Positions 1 to 7,331 of a stretch of DNA of 64,000 nt are shown here, piece after piece. Location of the stretch: NCBI RefSeq assembly GCF_000519205.1, contig NZ_JAFB01000016.1, positions 154,989 to 218,988 on the forward strand. Direction: 5' to 3'. This DNA is from Amycolatopsis taiwanensis DSM 45107 (GTDB lineage Bacteria; Actinomycetota; Actinomycetes; Mycobacteriales; Pseudonocardiaceae). How positions within the stretch are numbered: the stretch's first letter is position 1; each line of letters starts with the position of its first letter. A model generated the notes under the pieces. The model worked only from the letters and a program-made list of their open reading frames with translations, ran no database searches and was not told the origin of the DNA. Both the position numbers and the translations under genes were made by a program.

Positions 1-182
1 CGTCGTGCGAGTTCCACATTCCCGTCGTGCGAGTTCCACATTCCCGTCGTGCGAGTTCCGCGTACCGGGCTACCGGAACGTGGGACACGCGCTACCGGAA
101 GGTGGGACACGCGCTACGGGAACGTGGGACACGCGCTACGGGAACGTGGGACTCGCGCTACCGGAAGGTGGGACTCGCGAGG
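1..182. repeat. Array of 22-bp modules in two inverted halves
   Basis: Left of about position 66 a 22-bp unit with core GCGAGTTCCACATTCC is repeated (1-22, 23-44, partial third). From 69 the same unit continues in reverse complement, exactly 22 bp apart, at 69-90, 91-112, 113-134, 135-156 and 157-178. The reversed units carry either GGGACACGC or GGGACTCGC. The two halves can pair as one long hairpin. The same unit family recurs at 17539-17709. There are no unique spacers between units. The array touches the window edge, so its full length is unknown. Confidence 0.9.
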
Positions 183-254
183 GGAATTTAACGGACGCTT
201 TCCGCGGTTATCCGCTTCTGTCTGAATAGCGCAGCGATAGGACGCGGCCGCAAA

Positions 255-920
255 TCAGGCGGACACAGTGGCGAAATTGTTGGCCGCGGCGAGAATGTCC
301 CGGGTATCGGCGGGGGATTGGGTGTAGCCGAGCACCGCGGCCCACCAGCCCGGCCCGGTGGACAGGTCGGCACCACCGGCGCAGAGCGCACGGGCGGCGG
401 TGAGCGCGGCGTCGTCGGCATTACGCGGGTCGGGGCGCTTCCCGTCGTTGGTGGCCCGCACCGACCACTGCTGCCAGATCGCGTCCGGCACCGGCAGCGG
501 CCCCGAGCCGACCGCCTGCACCTGGCCGATCCCCGCGAGCGTGGCCCACGACAGATGGCAGCCGGGCGCTTCGTCACGCAGCCACATCTCGGCCCTGCCG
601 TAGGCCATGAGGACGTTCGACGCGAGATGCGTGGTTTTGGCCAGCCCTCTCGCCCAACTGTCCAATGCGGCGAAGTCCGAGGCGTGCGGCCGGTCCGGCG
701 GCGCGGCGACGGCGGCGCTCGGCGCGGGCCCCGCGGGCACGGGGTTCGACTGGGCCGACTCGACCGGCTGTGGCTGGCCGGACTGTTCGGGCCGTTCACG
801 CCCGCCGACCCCGATGGTCAGCAACAGCACCAGCCCGGTGACGACCACGCCGGCGCCGAGCAGCAGCCGGTTGGGAATGCGACGGCTGCCGATGCCGACT
901 GGTTGCATGGGTCCGGCCAC
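255..920 (-). CDS. LpqU-like membrane-anchored lytic transglycosylase homologue, apparently degenerate
   Basis: 221 aa from a GTG start 10 bp after the mazG stop. A single membrane segment (about residues 19-38, LLLGAGVVVTGLVLLLTIGV) is followed by a Pro/Ala/Gln-rich linker and a shortened SLT-like domain with the family signature WARGLAKTTHLASNVLMAYG ... CHLSWATLAGIG. Position next to mazG and mfd matches mycobacterial lpqU, a predicted peptidoglycan transglycosylase. In family members the active-site glutamate follows GIG in a V/I-E-S-G-H context; here the residues are GIGQVQA, with Gln instead of Glu, and the middle of the domain is short. Family call is by pattern and synteny; loss of catalysis is inferred. 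An internal ATG at 908 is an alternative start. Confidence 0.65.
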   Translation of the reverse strand: MAGPMQPVGIGSRRIPNRLLLGAGVVVTGLVLLLTIGVGGRERPEQSGQPQPVESAQSNPVPAGPAPSAAVAAPPDRPHASDFAALDSWARGLAKTTHLASNVLMAYGRAEMWLRDEAPGCHLSWATLAGIGQVQAVGSGPLPVPDAIWQQWSVRATNDGKRPDPRNADDAALTAARALCAGGADLSTGPGWWAAVLGYTQSPADTRDILAAANNFATVSA

Positions 921-929
921 CCGGACAGG

Positions 930-1871
930 TTAGCCGGAAATGCCCGAAGGCCAGTAGACCCGCCAGCCGTCGGCTTCGAGCGTGGCCGGGTCCACCCCGT
1001 CGGCGCGGGCCGCTTGTTCCGCGGCGCGCACGTCGGCCGCGAACCGTTTGGCCACGGCGCGCAGCTCGCCCTCGGGGTCGAGGCCGGACCGCCGGGCCGA
1101 GGCGGCCAGCCGGAAGAGCCGGGCGGCCGGGTCCGTGCCCGCCGGGAACAGGTCGGACGGAATGCCGGCGCGGCCGCTGCGTTGTCCCAGCTTGCCCGCC
1201 AGCGCAGCCGCCGGCTGACCGAGCGCGACGCCGTCCACTATGGACTCCCGCCGCTTCTCGGCCTGCTTGAGTTCCTCCCACCGGCCTTCATGGTGCTCGG
1301 CCGTGGCGTCGGCGAAGACGTGCGGATGCCGGCCGACGAGCTTGGAGACCAGCTCCCCCGCGACCGCGTCGAGGTCGAACGGGTCGGTCGGATGCTCGGC
1401 GGCCACCCGGGCGTGGAAGATCACCTGGAGCAGCACGTCGCCGAGTTCCTCGCGCAGTGCGTCGCGGTCGCCTTCCTCGATGGCTTCGAGCAGTTCGTAG
1501 GTCTCCTCGACGAGGTACTGCCGCAACGACTCGTGTGTCTGCTTCTCGTCCCACGGGCAGCCGCCCGGCGAACGCAGCCGGTCCATCACGTCCACCGCGG
1601 CCAGCAGCCCGGCGCCCTTGATGGACTGGCCGATCACGCGAGAACCCGCGTCACGCAGGGCCACCACACGGGGATCGTCGAGCCGGGCGGCGAACAGCAC
1701 GATCGACTGTTCCTGGGCCTCGGCCAGCAGCTCTTCCACGTCCGGAGCCGGCTTCGCCCCGAGCTGGTCCGGATCCACCCCTGCGGCGTAAACGGCGCCG
1801 GCAGCGCGCAACGCCGGCACCGCATCGGCCGGCACGCCGAGGTCAGGATGCCGCAGTAGGACAACCGTCAA
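930..1871 (-). CDS. mazG: MazG nucleoside triphosphate pyrophosphohydrolase
   Basis: 313 aa. The C-terminal two thirds holds the MazG helical domain: LRSPGGCPWDEKQTHESL, the metal-binding EETYELLEAI (ExxxE) and REELGDVLLQV (ExxD) motifs. MazG hydrolyses aberrant or surplus NTPs to NMP plus PPi. The N-terminal ~100 residues (TVVLLRHPDLGVPADAV) are the extension typical of actinobacterial MazG. I chose TTG at 1871 because it overlaps the TGA of the upstream surA-like gene (TTGA) and begins the conserved T-V-V-L-L stretch, implying translational coupling. It forms a co-directional run with the surA-like gene and the lpqU-like gene. Confidence 0.9.
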   Translation of the reverse strand: MTVVLLRHPDLGVPADAVPALRAAGAVYAAGVDPDQLGAKPAPDVEELLAEAQEQSIVLFAARLDDPRVVALRDAGSRVIGQSIKGAGLLAAVDVMDRLRSPGGCPWDEKQTHESLRQYLVEETYELLEAIEEGDRDALREELGDVLLQVIFHARVAAEHPTDPFDLDAVAGELVSKLVGRHPHVFADATAEHHEGRWEELKQAEKRRESIVDGVALGQPAAALAGKLGQRSGRAGIPSDLFPAGTDPAARLFRLAASARRSGLDPEGELRAVAKRFAADVRAAEQAARADGVDPATLEADGWRVYWPSGISG

Positions 1872-2842
1872 GGCTGAACGTATCCCTCCACCGGTAGAAC
1901 GAAGCCGGAGACTTCCGCCGCGCTGGGCGCGACGTCCATCGCGACCGGGTCCCATACACCGTAACGCGGGTTGATTTTCACCCCGGAACGCTCCACGTCC
2001 TGCTGCAGCAGCCGGATGCCGACCGAGGCGAGCTGCCCCGCGGTGGCCTGCTGGGCCTGGTCGACGGCCGGCGAGGCGTTCAGGTCACGCTTGCGGATGA
2101 CCGCGACGAGCCAGACCGACTGACTGGGATCGGCCTCGAAACTGACCACCGTGCCGGCGGGAACGCCGAAGAGCACCGAGCCCGCGAACATCGGCGACTG
2201 CAGGGCGGGCAGGGTCGTGCCCAGCTCGGCGTCCATCCCCGCGCCGGCGTCGGCGCGCACCAGCGTGGTGGCCGCGTTCGGCGAGGCGGCGAACTGCTTG
2301 GCCTTGGCCTCCGCCTGCTCGCGCCGCGGGCCGTTGTCGTCGGTGCTCACGGTCGTGTAGTCGAAGTCGACCGACAGCTTGTCGAAGTACTTTTCACCGA
2401 GCGCCCGTTCCAGCACGTAGTCCGTGGCGGCCTCGGTGTGGTCGCGGGCGCGGAGGGCGATGTCCCCGGCCAGCACTGCCGGGTCGATGCCACTGGTCGG
2501 CGACGGTTGGCTCAGCGCGTTGACGGCCTGGGCGACCAGCGCCGGGTCGGCCCGCAGGCCCTCCCGCTGCGCCGCCCGGGTGATCATCTCGTGCACCACC
2601 AACTGGCCCACGATCGCGCGGCCGAGCAGGTCCAGCTTGTGCTGCTGGGCCAACTGCTGCGCGGCCGGTTCCTGGGTCACCGCGCGGTCGATCACCTGCT
2701 GCACCTGGTCCACGGTGATCTCGTGGTCACCGATGAGGATGGCGGCCCGCGTCTGGCTCGGCCCGGACCCACAACCGGCGAGCAGCAGACAACCGAGAAC
2801 GACGGAAACAAGCGCACGAGGACGACCCATGATCCGCATCAC
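1868..2842 (-). CDS. SurA N-terminal domain-like lipoprotein
   Basis: 324 aa. The N-terminus is a lipoprotein signal peptide (MGRPRALVSVVLGCLLLAGC) with a lipobox ending at Cys. What follows resembles the helical SurA/PpiC N-terminal chaperone region (ILIGDHEITVDQVQQVIDRA), with no recognisable rotamase domain. A surface-anchored folding factor is the likely role. A GTG start at 2842 has GAGAGG eight bases upstream; ATG codons at 2839 and 2830 are possible. It is the first gene of the surA-mazG-lpqU run and overlaps mazG by 4 bp. Function is inferred from the N-terminal family and synteny. Confidence 0.75.
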   Translation of the reverse strand: MMRIMGRPRALVSVVLGCLLLAGCGSGPSQTRAAILIGDHEITVDQVQQVIDRAVTQEPAAQQLAQQHKLDLLGRAIVGQLVVHEMITRAAQREGLRADPALVAQAVNALSQPSPTSGIDPAVLAGDIALRARDHTEAATDYVLERALGEKYFDKLSVDFDYTTVSTDDNGPRREQAEAKAKQFAASPNAATTLVRADAGAGMDAELGTTLPALQSPMFAGSVLFGVPAGTVVSFEADPSQSVWLVAVIRKRDLNASPAVDQAQQATAGQLASVGIRLLQQDVERSGVKINPRYGVWDPVAMDVAPSAAEVSGFVLPVEGYVQP

Positions 2843-3037
2843 ACCGGTACCCTCTCACAACCCGGGCGGACGGTGAGTGGGAGTCCTTGTGAACCCCGTC
2901 CAGTGCGGCATCGCTCGCGATCTCCGGATCCAACATTACGACAGCAGAATCGGCGATTTACCCGATTCCGCGATCGACCGCGACAGGACGCGCTAAACTC
3001 CTTGACGCGCTTACAGACGACTACGGGGAGTGACGTC

Positions 3038-3589
3038 TTGGCCGGGGAAGTTAACCAAAGCCGTATCAGTGGCGTGCTCGATGGCAACATCGGCGGCTGG
3101 GGCGGTTCAGCTGCCGACCTGGTCCAGCAGACCCAAAGCGCGGCCCTGGCCAGGGCTGCGGTGGAGCGCACCCGGGCCCACCTAAAGCGCGAGGCCGCCG
3201 CGATGCAGTCGGCCACCCACCCGGCCCCCGCTCAGGCCACACCTGGATCCGGCAGTGGCTACCACTTTGACGCCGAGACCATCGCCCAGCGCATCAAAGA
3301 CTGGCAAAAGGTTCTTGACGACATCAGGGCGGACCGGTTGCAGTTGGAGGCCGCCTTTCAAAGCTCGAACCCCCCATCGCCAGACAGACCCGCATTGAAG
3401 AACGCCGAGGCAACTCGAAACTCGATCAAGGCTGCCATGCAGCACAACCAAGCGATGCAGCAATACGCCCTGGCATGGCTTGATGCACTTCACAAGGCCA
3501 ACGGAACCTATGTCGAACACGACGAGGACACCGGCAAGGGACTGTCCAGCGCAGGAAGCGCCACGGACGGCAGCAAGCTCAACTCGTAG
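3038..3589 (+). CDS. Unknown protein of a type VII secretion satellite cluster
   Basis: 183 aa, TTG start preceded by GGGGAG at 3024-3029. Largely alpha-helical and Gln/Ala-rich in the first 70 residues (DLVQQTQSAALARAAVERTR), with a second helical block around residues 75-150 and no signal peptide or membrane segment. The next gene starts 10 bp downstream, and four genes (3038-6250) are tightly spaced in one direction. Size, helicity and position upstream of a DUF3558 lipoprotein and a WXG/PPE-like gene suggest an ESX-associated protein, but I see no WXG motif and do not recognise a named family. Confidence 0.7.
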   Translation: MAGEVNQSRISGVLDGNIGGWGGSAADLVQQTQSAALARAAVERTRAHLKREAAAMQSATHPAPAQATPGSGSGYHFDAETIAQRIKDWQKVLDDIRADRLQLEAAFQSSNPPSPDRPALKNAEATRNSIKAAMQHNQAMQQYALAWLDALHKANGTYVEHDEDTGKGLSSAGSATDGSKLNS

Positions 3590-3598
3590 GAGGTCAGT

Positions 3599-4234
3599 TT
3601 GCTCAGGGGAAAGACCGCCACGAGCGCGGCAATCGTCTGTATGGCAATGTTGGCGGTGAGCGCCTGCACGCAGAACGGAGGCGGCACCCCGACCCCAAGC
3701 AGCAGCGCGCCCGCCACTGGCAATACCGCTTCAAGCGCCACGCCGAGCGCGACCGGTGGTGCCAACACCGTACCGGCGATCACCAATCCGCTGGACGTGT
3801 CCAAGTTCATGGCCGACCCATGTCTCAGCATCACCTCGGCCCAAGCAGCCAATCTCACCATCAGTTCGCAAGGCAAACGGGTCAACATCGAATCAGGTGA
3901 GAGCTGCACCTGGAAGTACGGCTCTAACTCCGAATGGGAAATAGGGGTCACTTACATCGTTCCCGAGGCAAATAATGGCCTGCAGAACCTGTACAACTTG
4001 CAGGCTACGGTTGGCTATGGCGATGGTTATTTCGAGCCAGCCACAGTCGATAACTACCCGGCTGTGTACCAGGACATCTCAGACGACCGCCAAAATGGTC
4101 GGTGTCAACTGTCGGTCGGGGTCAACAATCAGGTCTTCTTCACCGTGTCAAACGATGGGCCGAAGAACACTGATCTCTGCAAGGGCGCCGGCAAAGCGGC
4201 GAACGCCGTGGTGGAGACCATCAAGAGGGGGTAG
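3599..4234 (+). CDS. DUF3558 family lipoprotein
   Basis: 211 aa, TTG start with AGGAGG five bases upstream. Signal peptide with lipobox (MLAVSAC) around residues 16-22, a Thr/Ser/Ala-rich linker, then the DUF3558 pattern: PLDVSKFMADPCLSIT near residue 65 and SCTWKY near residue 103. Paired cysteines include those in DPC, SCTW, GRCQL and DLCKG. DUF3558 lipoproteins are common beside PPE/EspG-like genes in Pseudonocardiaceae; their function is not established. It lies 3 bp upstream of the WXG/PPE-like gene. Confidence 0.85.
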   Translation: MLRGKTATSAAIVCMAMLAVSACTQNGGGTPTPSSSAPATGNTASSATPSATGGANTVPAITNPLDVSKFMADPCLSITSAQAANLTISSQGKRVNIESGESCTWKYGSNSEWEIGVTYIVPEANNGLQNLYNLQATVGYGDGYFEPATVDNYPAVYQDISDDRQNGRCQLSVGVNNQVFFTVSNDGPKNTDLCKGAGKAANAVVETIKRG

Positions 4235-4237
4235 GAG

Positions 4238-5518
4238 ATGACGACGGCGGCGTTGGGTCAAGATGGCTTCGAAAACTCCATGTCGGCGCAGCAGATCTAC
4301 GACAATTTCATAAACGCGAAAGGTCCCGGTGACCTCACCCAAGCACAAGTCCACCTGGTCAAGGTGATGTCCACATACCAGGACCGTGCCCAGCAGATCA
4401 CGTCGCTGGCCGCGTCGATGGAAGAAGGCTGGTCGGGGGACGCCTCGCAGGCTGCGCAGGGGAGCGCCGCCCGACTCTCGATAGCCCACGACAAGGCCGC
4501 GATGCATATGGTGGAGGCGTCACAGCTAATCGACGCTCAATCGCAGGCGTTCTACGACACCAAGAACCGGGTCGTTCCGGTGCCGGAGGTCCCGAAGGCT
4601 CCGTCGTTCGTGGACACCGTCATCACCATGGGCTCAGCCAACACGACCTACCAAACCAAGGTCGAAGAATCGCTGGCTGCCGGGCGACAAAACGTGCAAG
4701 CGATGGACGGCTGGACCACGACCAGCAACGACAACGGTGCCCGGATGCCGTCGTCCTACGGAAACCTCGACCCCGGCGCCCTCAACGTCTCCATGACGAG
4801 CCCCTCGTCGGCCCCCTCGGTGGGCGGCGGCGGAGCGGCCACCATCCCCGGCGGCGGTGGCGGGGCGACCGGGCACGGCCCTGGCGGCGGCGGCTACGCC
4901 CCGGGCGGCGGTGGTTACAGCCCACCAGCCGGGACGGGCACGCCCCAGTTCGGCCTGCCGCCCAACCAGAACACCAGCGCCCAGGGATACGTTCCCCCGC
5001 CCGTCACCCGAACCCCGAGCTTCCCCGGCCCGATTTCGGGCCCCAACGGCGGCCCCCCACGCGGCGGGCTCGACGGCTGGCCACCCGTCTCCGGCACGCT
5101 CGGCCCGGACACCACCGACGGCTACCGCAGTGGCACCGGATCGCCCCGTGGCGGACCAGGAGGGGGCCCCGGCGGCGGCTCCGCCGGGCGAGGCGCGGAT
5201 CGGCTCTACGGCGGCGCACCCGGGGAAAAGGGAATCGGCGCGGGAAACCGGGTCGGCGCCGGGGCGCCCGGCTCGCCGAACGGACCCGGCGGCGGCTCCG
5301 CCGGGCGCGCCGGGTCGGCGCCGGCCGGCGCCGCGGGCAGGCCGGGTGCCAGTGGCATGGGTGGCGCGCACGGCGGCAAGGGCAACGGTGAAGAGGACGC
5401 CGAGCACCAGCGCAAGTACATTTTGGACGATGACGAAGCCTTCCAGCTCACCGCCGAGGGCGAACGGCTCGTCGACCCCGTCACCGGACTGCCCGTCACT
5501 CCACCCGTCATCGGGTAA
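4238..5518 (+). CDS. WXG/PPE-like type VII secretion substrate with glycine-rich tail
   Basis: 426 aa. Residues 1-175 are helical with a WXG-type turn (W65-S-G67 in EEGWSGDASQ) and a hairpin-like flanking pattern, as in ESX PPE-type proteins. Residues ~190-380 are Gly/Pro-rich low complexity with repeats such as GGGGYAPGGGGYSP and GGGSAGR. A short acidic charged C-terminus follows. It lies between a lipoprotein gene and an EspG-like gene; EspG proteins chaperone PPE proteins to the ESX machine, which fits this order. No EccC, EsxA/B or mycosin gene is in the window, so export would rely on a secretion system encoded elsewhere. Confidence 0.75.
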   Translation: MTTAALGQDGFENSMSAQQIYDNFINAKGPGDLTQAQVHLVKVMSTYQDRAQQITSLAASMEEGWSGDASQAAQGSAARLSIAHDKAAMHMVEASQLIDAQSQAFYDTKNRVVPVPEVPKAPSFVDTVITMGSANTTYQTKVEESLAAGRQNVQAMDGWTTTSNDNGARMPSSYGNLDPGALNVSMTSPSSAPSVGGGGAATIPGGGGGATGHGPGGGGYAPGGGGYSPPAGTGTPQFGLPPNQNTSAQGYVPPPVTRTPSFPGPISGPNGGPPRGGLDGWPPVSGTLGPDTTDGYRSGTGSPRGGPGGGPGGGSAGRGADRLYGGAPGEKGIGAGNRVGAGAPGSPNGPGGGSAGRAGSAPAGAAGRPGASGMGGAHGGKGNGEEDAEHQRKYILDDDEAFQLTAEGERLVDPVTGLPVTPPVIG

Positions 5519-5527
5519 CAGCGGCGA

Positions 5528-6250
5528 ATGTGGTTCGACGACCCCGAGCGGTTTCACATCGACGAACTCGCCGCGCTGGTAGCCAACGAAACGGGAAACG
5601 AACTGCACATCGTCCTCGCGCCGCAACCCGTGTGGCGCGAGGACGAGCCGGCCGCGAAACCCGTTCCGCGCGGCACCCGCAACCGTGGCGAGCCGAGTCC
5701 GGCCGATGTCGCGAAACTGCTCAGCACTCCACCGGAAGCCCGCTACGGCTGGTCCAGCGACCTGATCAACGATGTGCACCTCAGCACGCTCGTCGCCGCC
5801 GACCCTAGGTTCGGGTTGATCGCGGTGAAGGAAAACGACGAGGTGTTCCTCCGCACGTTCTGGCAGGACCATCTCAGCTCGGTGCTCGCCGCCGTGCTAC
5901 CCCAAGCAGCGCGGAAGAGCCCGAATCCGCCGTTCAACGTGCTGCGCAGCGAGATTCTCGCCGCACGCTCGGAACGGTTCGGCGCGCCCCGTCCGACCCG
6001 GGCGGTGACCAAAGCCGAGAGCATCGCCGCGGCACGCACGATGGCGGTCGCCGAGTTCTACGCCGAAGTCCGCGACCGCGACGGCCACCACCGCAGCAGC
6101 AAGTCCCCGCTACGCGTGTACGACATCGAGGAGGGACGCTGGCTGTTGATGGTCCAGCCCCAGTACGACGACGAGCTGCTGAAGTTCGAGCCCGCCGGCG
6201 CGGACGACGTGGCCCACCGTCTCGACGAACTCCGCTACGACCTCAACTGA
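5528..6250 (+). CDS. EspG-like ESX secretion-associated chaperone
   Basis: 240 aa, ATG 9 bp after the PPE-like stop. The middle (ARYGWSSDLINDVHLSTLV ... GLIAVKENDEVFLR) and C-terminal strand region (PLRVYDIEEGRWLLMVQ ... AHRLDEL) match the EspG pattern; the N-terminus is shorter than in mycobacterial EspG. Expected role: cytosolic chaperone for the neighbouring PPE-like product. Its last ten codons plus the stop lie in a 32-bp sequence repeated exactly at 10095-10126, beside the mfd stop, so the 3' end was duplicated when the DNA to its right arrived. The family assignment is by pattern and context. Confidence 0.65.
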   Translation: MWFDDPERFHIDELAALVANETGNELHIVLAPQPVWREDEPAAKPVPRGTRNRGEPSPADVAKLLSTPPEARYGWSSDLINDVHLSTLVAADPRFGLIAVKENDEVFLRTFWQDHLSSVLAAVLPQAARKSPNPPFNVLRSEILAARSERFGAPRPTRAVTKAESIAAARTMAVAEFYAEVRDRDGHHRSSKSPLRVYDIEEGRWLLMVQPQYDDELLKFEPAGADDVAHRLDELRYDLN

Positions 6251-6254
6251 CCGC
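6223..6254 (+). repeat. Left copy of 32-bp perfect direct repeat (att-like)
   Basis: Begins CGACGAACTCCGCTACGACC and ends AACTGACCGC. It contains the last codons and TGA of the EspG-like gene and, on the other strand, a copy of the mfd stop and the last mfd codons. It is identical to 10095-10126. Homology stops abruptly on both sides. Confidence 0.95.
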
Positions 6255-6316
6255 GCACTCCTAACCGCGTACAGGTGCGCTCGACGTGTAGACGGATAGG
6301 AGGTGACGTGTTGGCA

Positions 6317-6620
6317 ATGATCGACCTGGCACCCCGTGTTCACGCTCGACGATGCCCGAGCGGCTGGAGTACGCAAGGACCAAGTCTACGACATGCTCGC
6401 AGCCGGTGAGATCGAGCGCGTCGGCCGCGGCGTCTACCTACGCCCCGGACGCTGTAGACCCCGCTTGCGCCTCGCTGGCGGCAGCGACCGCGGTGCGGGC
6501 ACCTGCGACAAGGTGCTTGACCAGTGCGCTCGCGCATCACGACCTGACCGACGCGATCCCGTTCGAGACCGATATTGCGCTCCCGCGCGGCGCTCGCTAC
6601 CCGGCCGGGCTCGCGCGCTG
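6317..6620 (+). pseudogene. Frameshifted AbiEi-type antitoxin remnant
   Basis: Three frames together give an AbiEi-like N-terminal winged-helix region: MIDLAPRV, then FTLDDARAAGVRKDQV ... ERVGRGVYLRP, then after about 6445 the next frame with DAVDPACASLAA ... TSALAHHDLTDAIPF. This matches the type IV antitoxin pattern (helix-turn-helix, RVGRGVY turn, S-ALA-H-LTDA). At least two frame changes break it and the C-terminal half is missing. No AbiEii nucleotidyltransferase toxin is nearby. Probably a dead antitoxin carried in by the insertion. Confidence 0.6.
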
Positions 6621-7331
6621 AACGCCGACGGCGCCTCCTTAGCGGACCGCAAGGCGTACCGGTTCTACTGGGAGCGACTGAACCCGGCTACCGGCAGCTG
6701 ATGCGGTGACCACCTCGGAACAGCCCACGTAAAGTGGATCCGTCACTCGTCAGCAGCCAGGATTTGCCCGCAACATCACGTGAGCGGTGCAATGGGGTAA
6801 CCCCAGGTCGGGACAGCTCCGTCCGGTCGATTACGCCAACGAACCACGACGTGACGGTGCTTGCTTTGCAGAACTGTATCCTATTCACAGGAGCAAATAG
6901 TTCACTCGCGATCTCGATAAGAGGGACGAAAGTCCGTTGCATGCGGCGGTGGTGGCCGCGCAGCCTCGGTGCGTGGACGAGGGGAAGCCTTCCTCGAAGA
7001 CCATCGATCAGCGTGTTCTTCAGGAAGTGGCCTCCTTCGGGGAGTGAGAGCCATGAACGCTCGTGACGAGTCGCCGCGGAGACCGACAAGGCCGTGCACC
7101 CCAGAAACGAAGCTTATTAACTACGCCATCGAAGCGACTAGTCTCGCCCCCATCAACCCCGCGCGTTGATGCGGGAACGACGGAGCACCTGACCGTTTAG
7201 CTGTGCAGCAAAGGACATTCCCAGACTGCAGGACTATCAACAGCGATCCCAGCAGCGGGGCGTAGGTATACGGAGGTCCATCCAGCCGCACGCGCACCAC
7301 CGTCGATTACGGCCGATGAAAGGGTTCACCA
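6621..7331. other. No recognisable gene; lower-GC spacer in the insertion
   Basis: About 700 bases with only short overlapping reading frames on both strands and no recognisable motif. Composition is visibly more AT-rich in places (for example around 6860-6930 and 7105-7140). A possible ribosome-binding site AAAGGG at 7319-7324 belongs to the following gene. Confidence 0.5.

Noticed and set aside
1-182. CRISPR array
   Set aside because: Units are contiguous at 21-22 bp with no unique spacers, and halves invert. No cas genes are in the window.
5160-5340. GGCGGCTCCGCCGGGCG duplications as mobile repeats
   Set aside because: They encode the Gly/Ser-rich tail of the PPE-like protein in frame and are ordinary coding repeats.
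6688-7089. Minus-strand 133-codon open frame in the insertion
   Set aside because: No family pattern, no good start site, and it overlaps equally long frames on the other strand.
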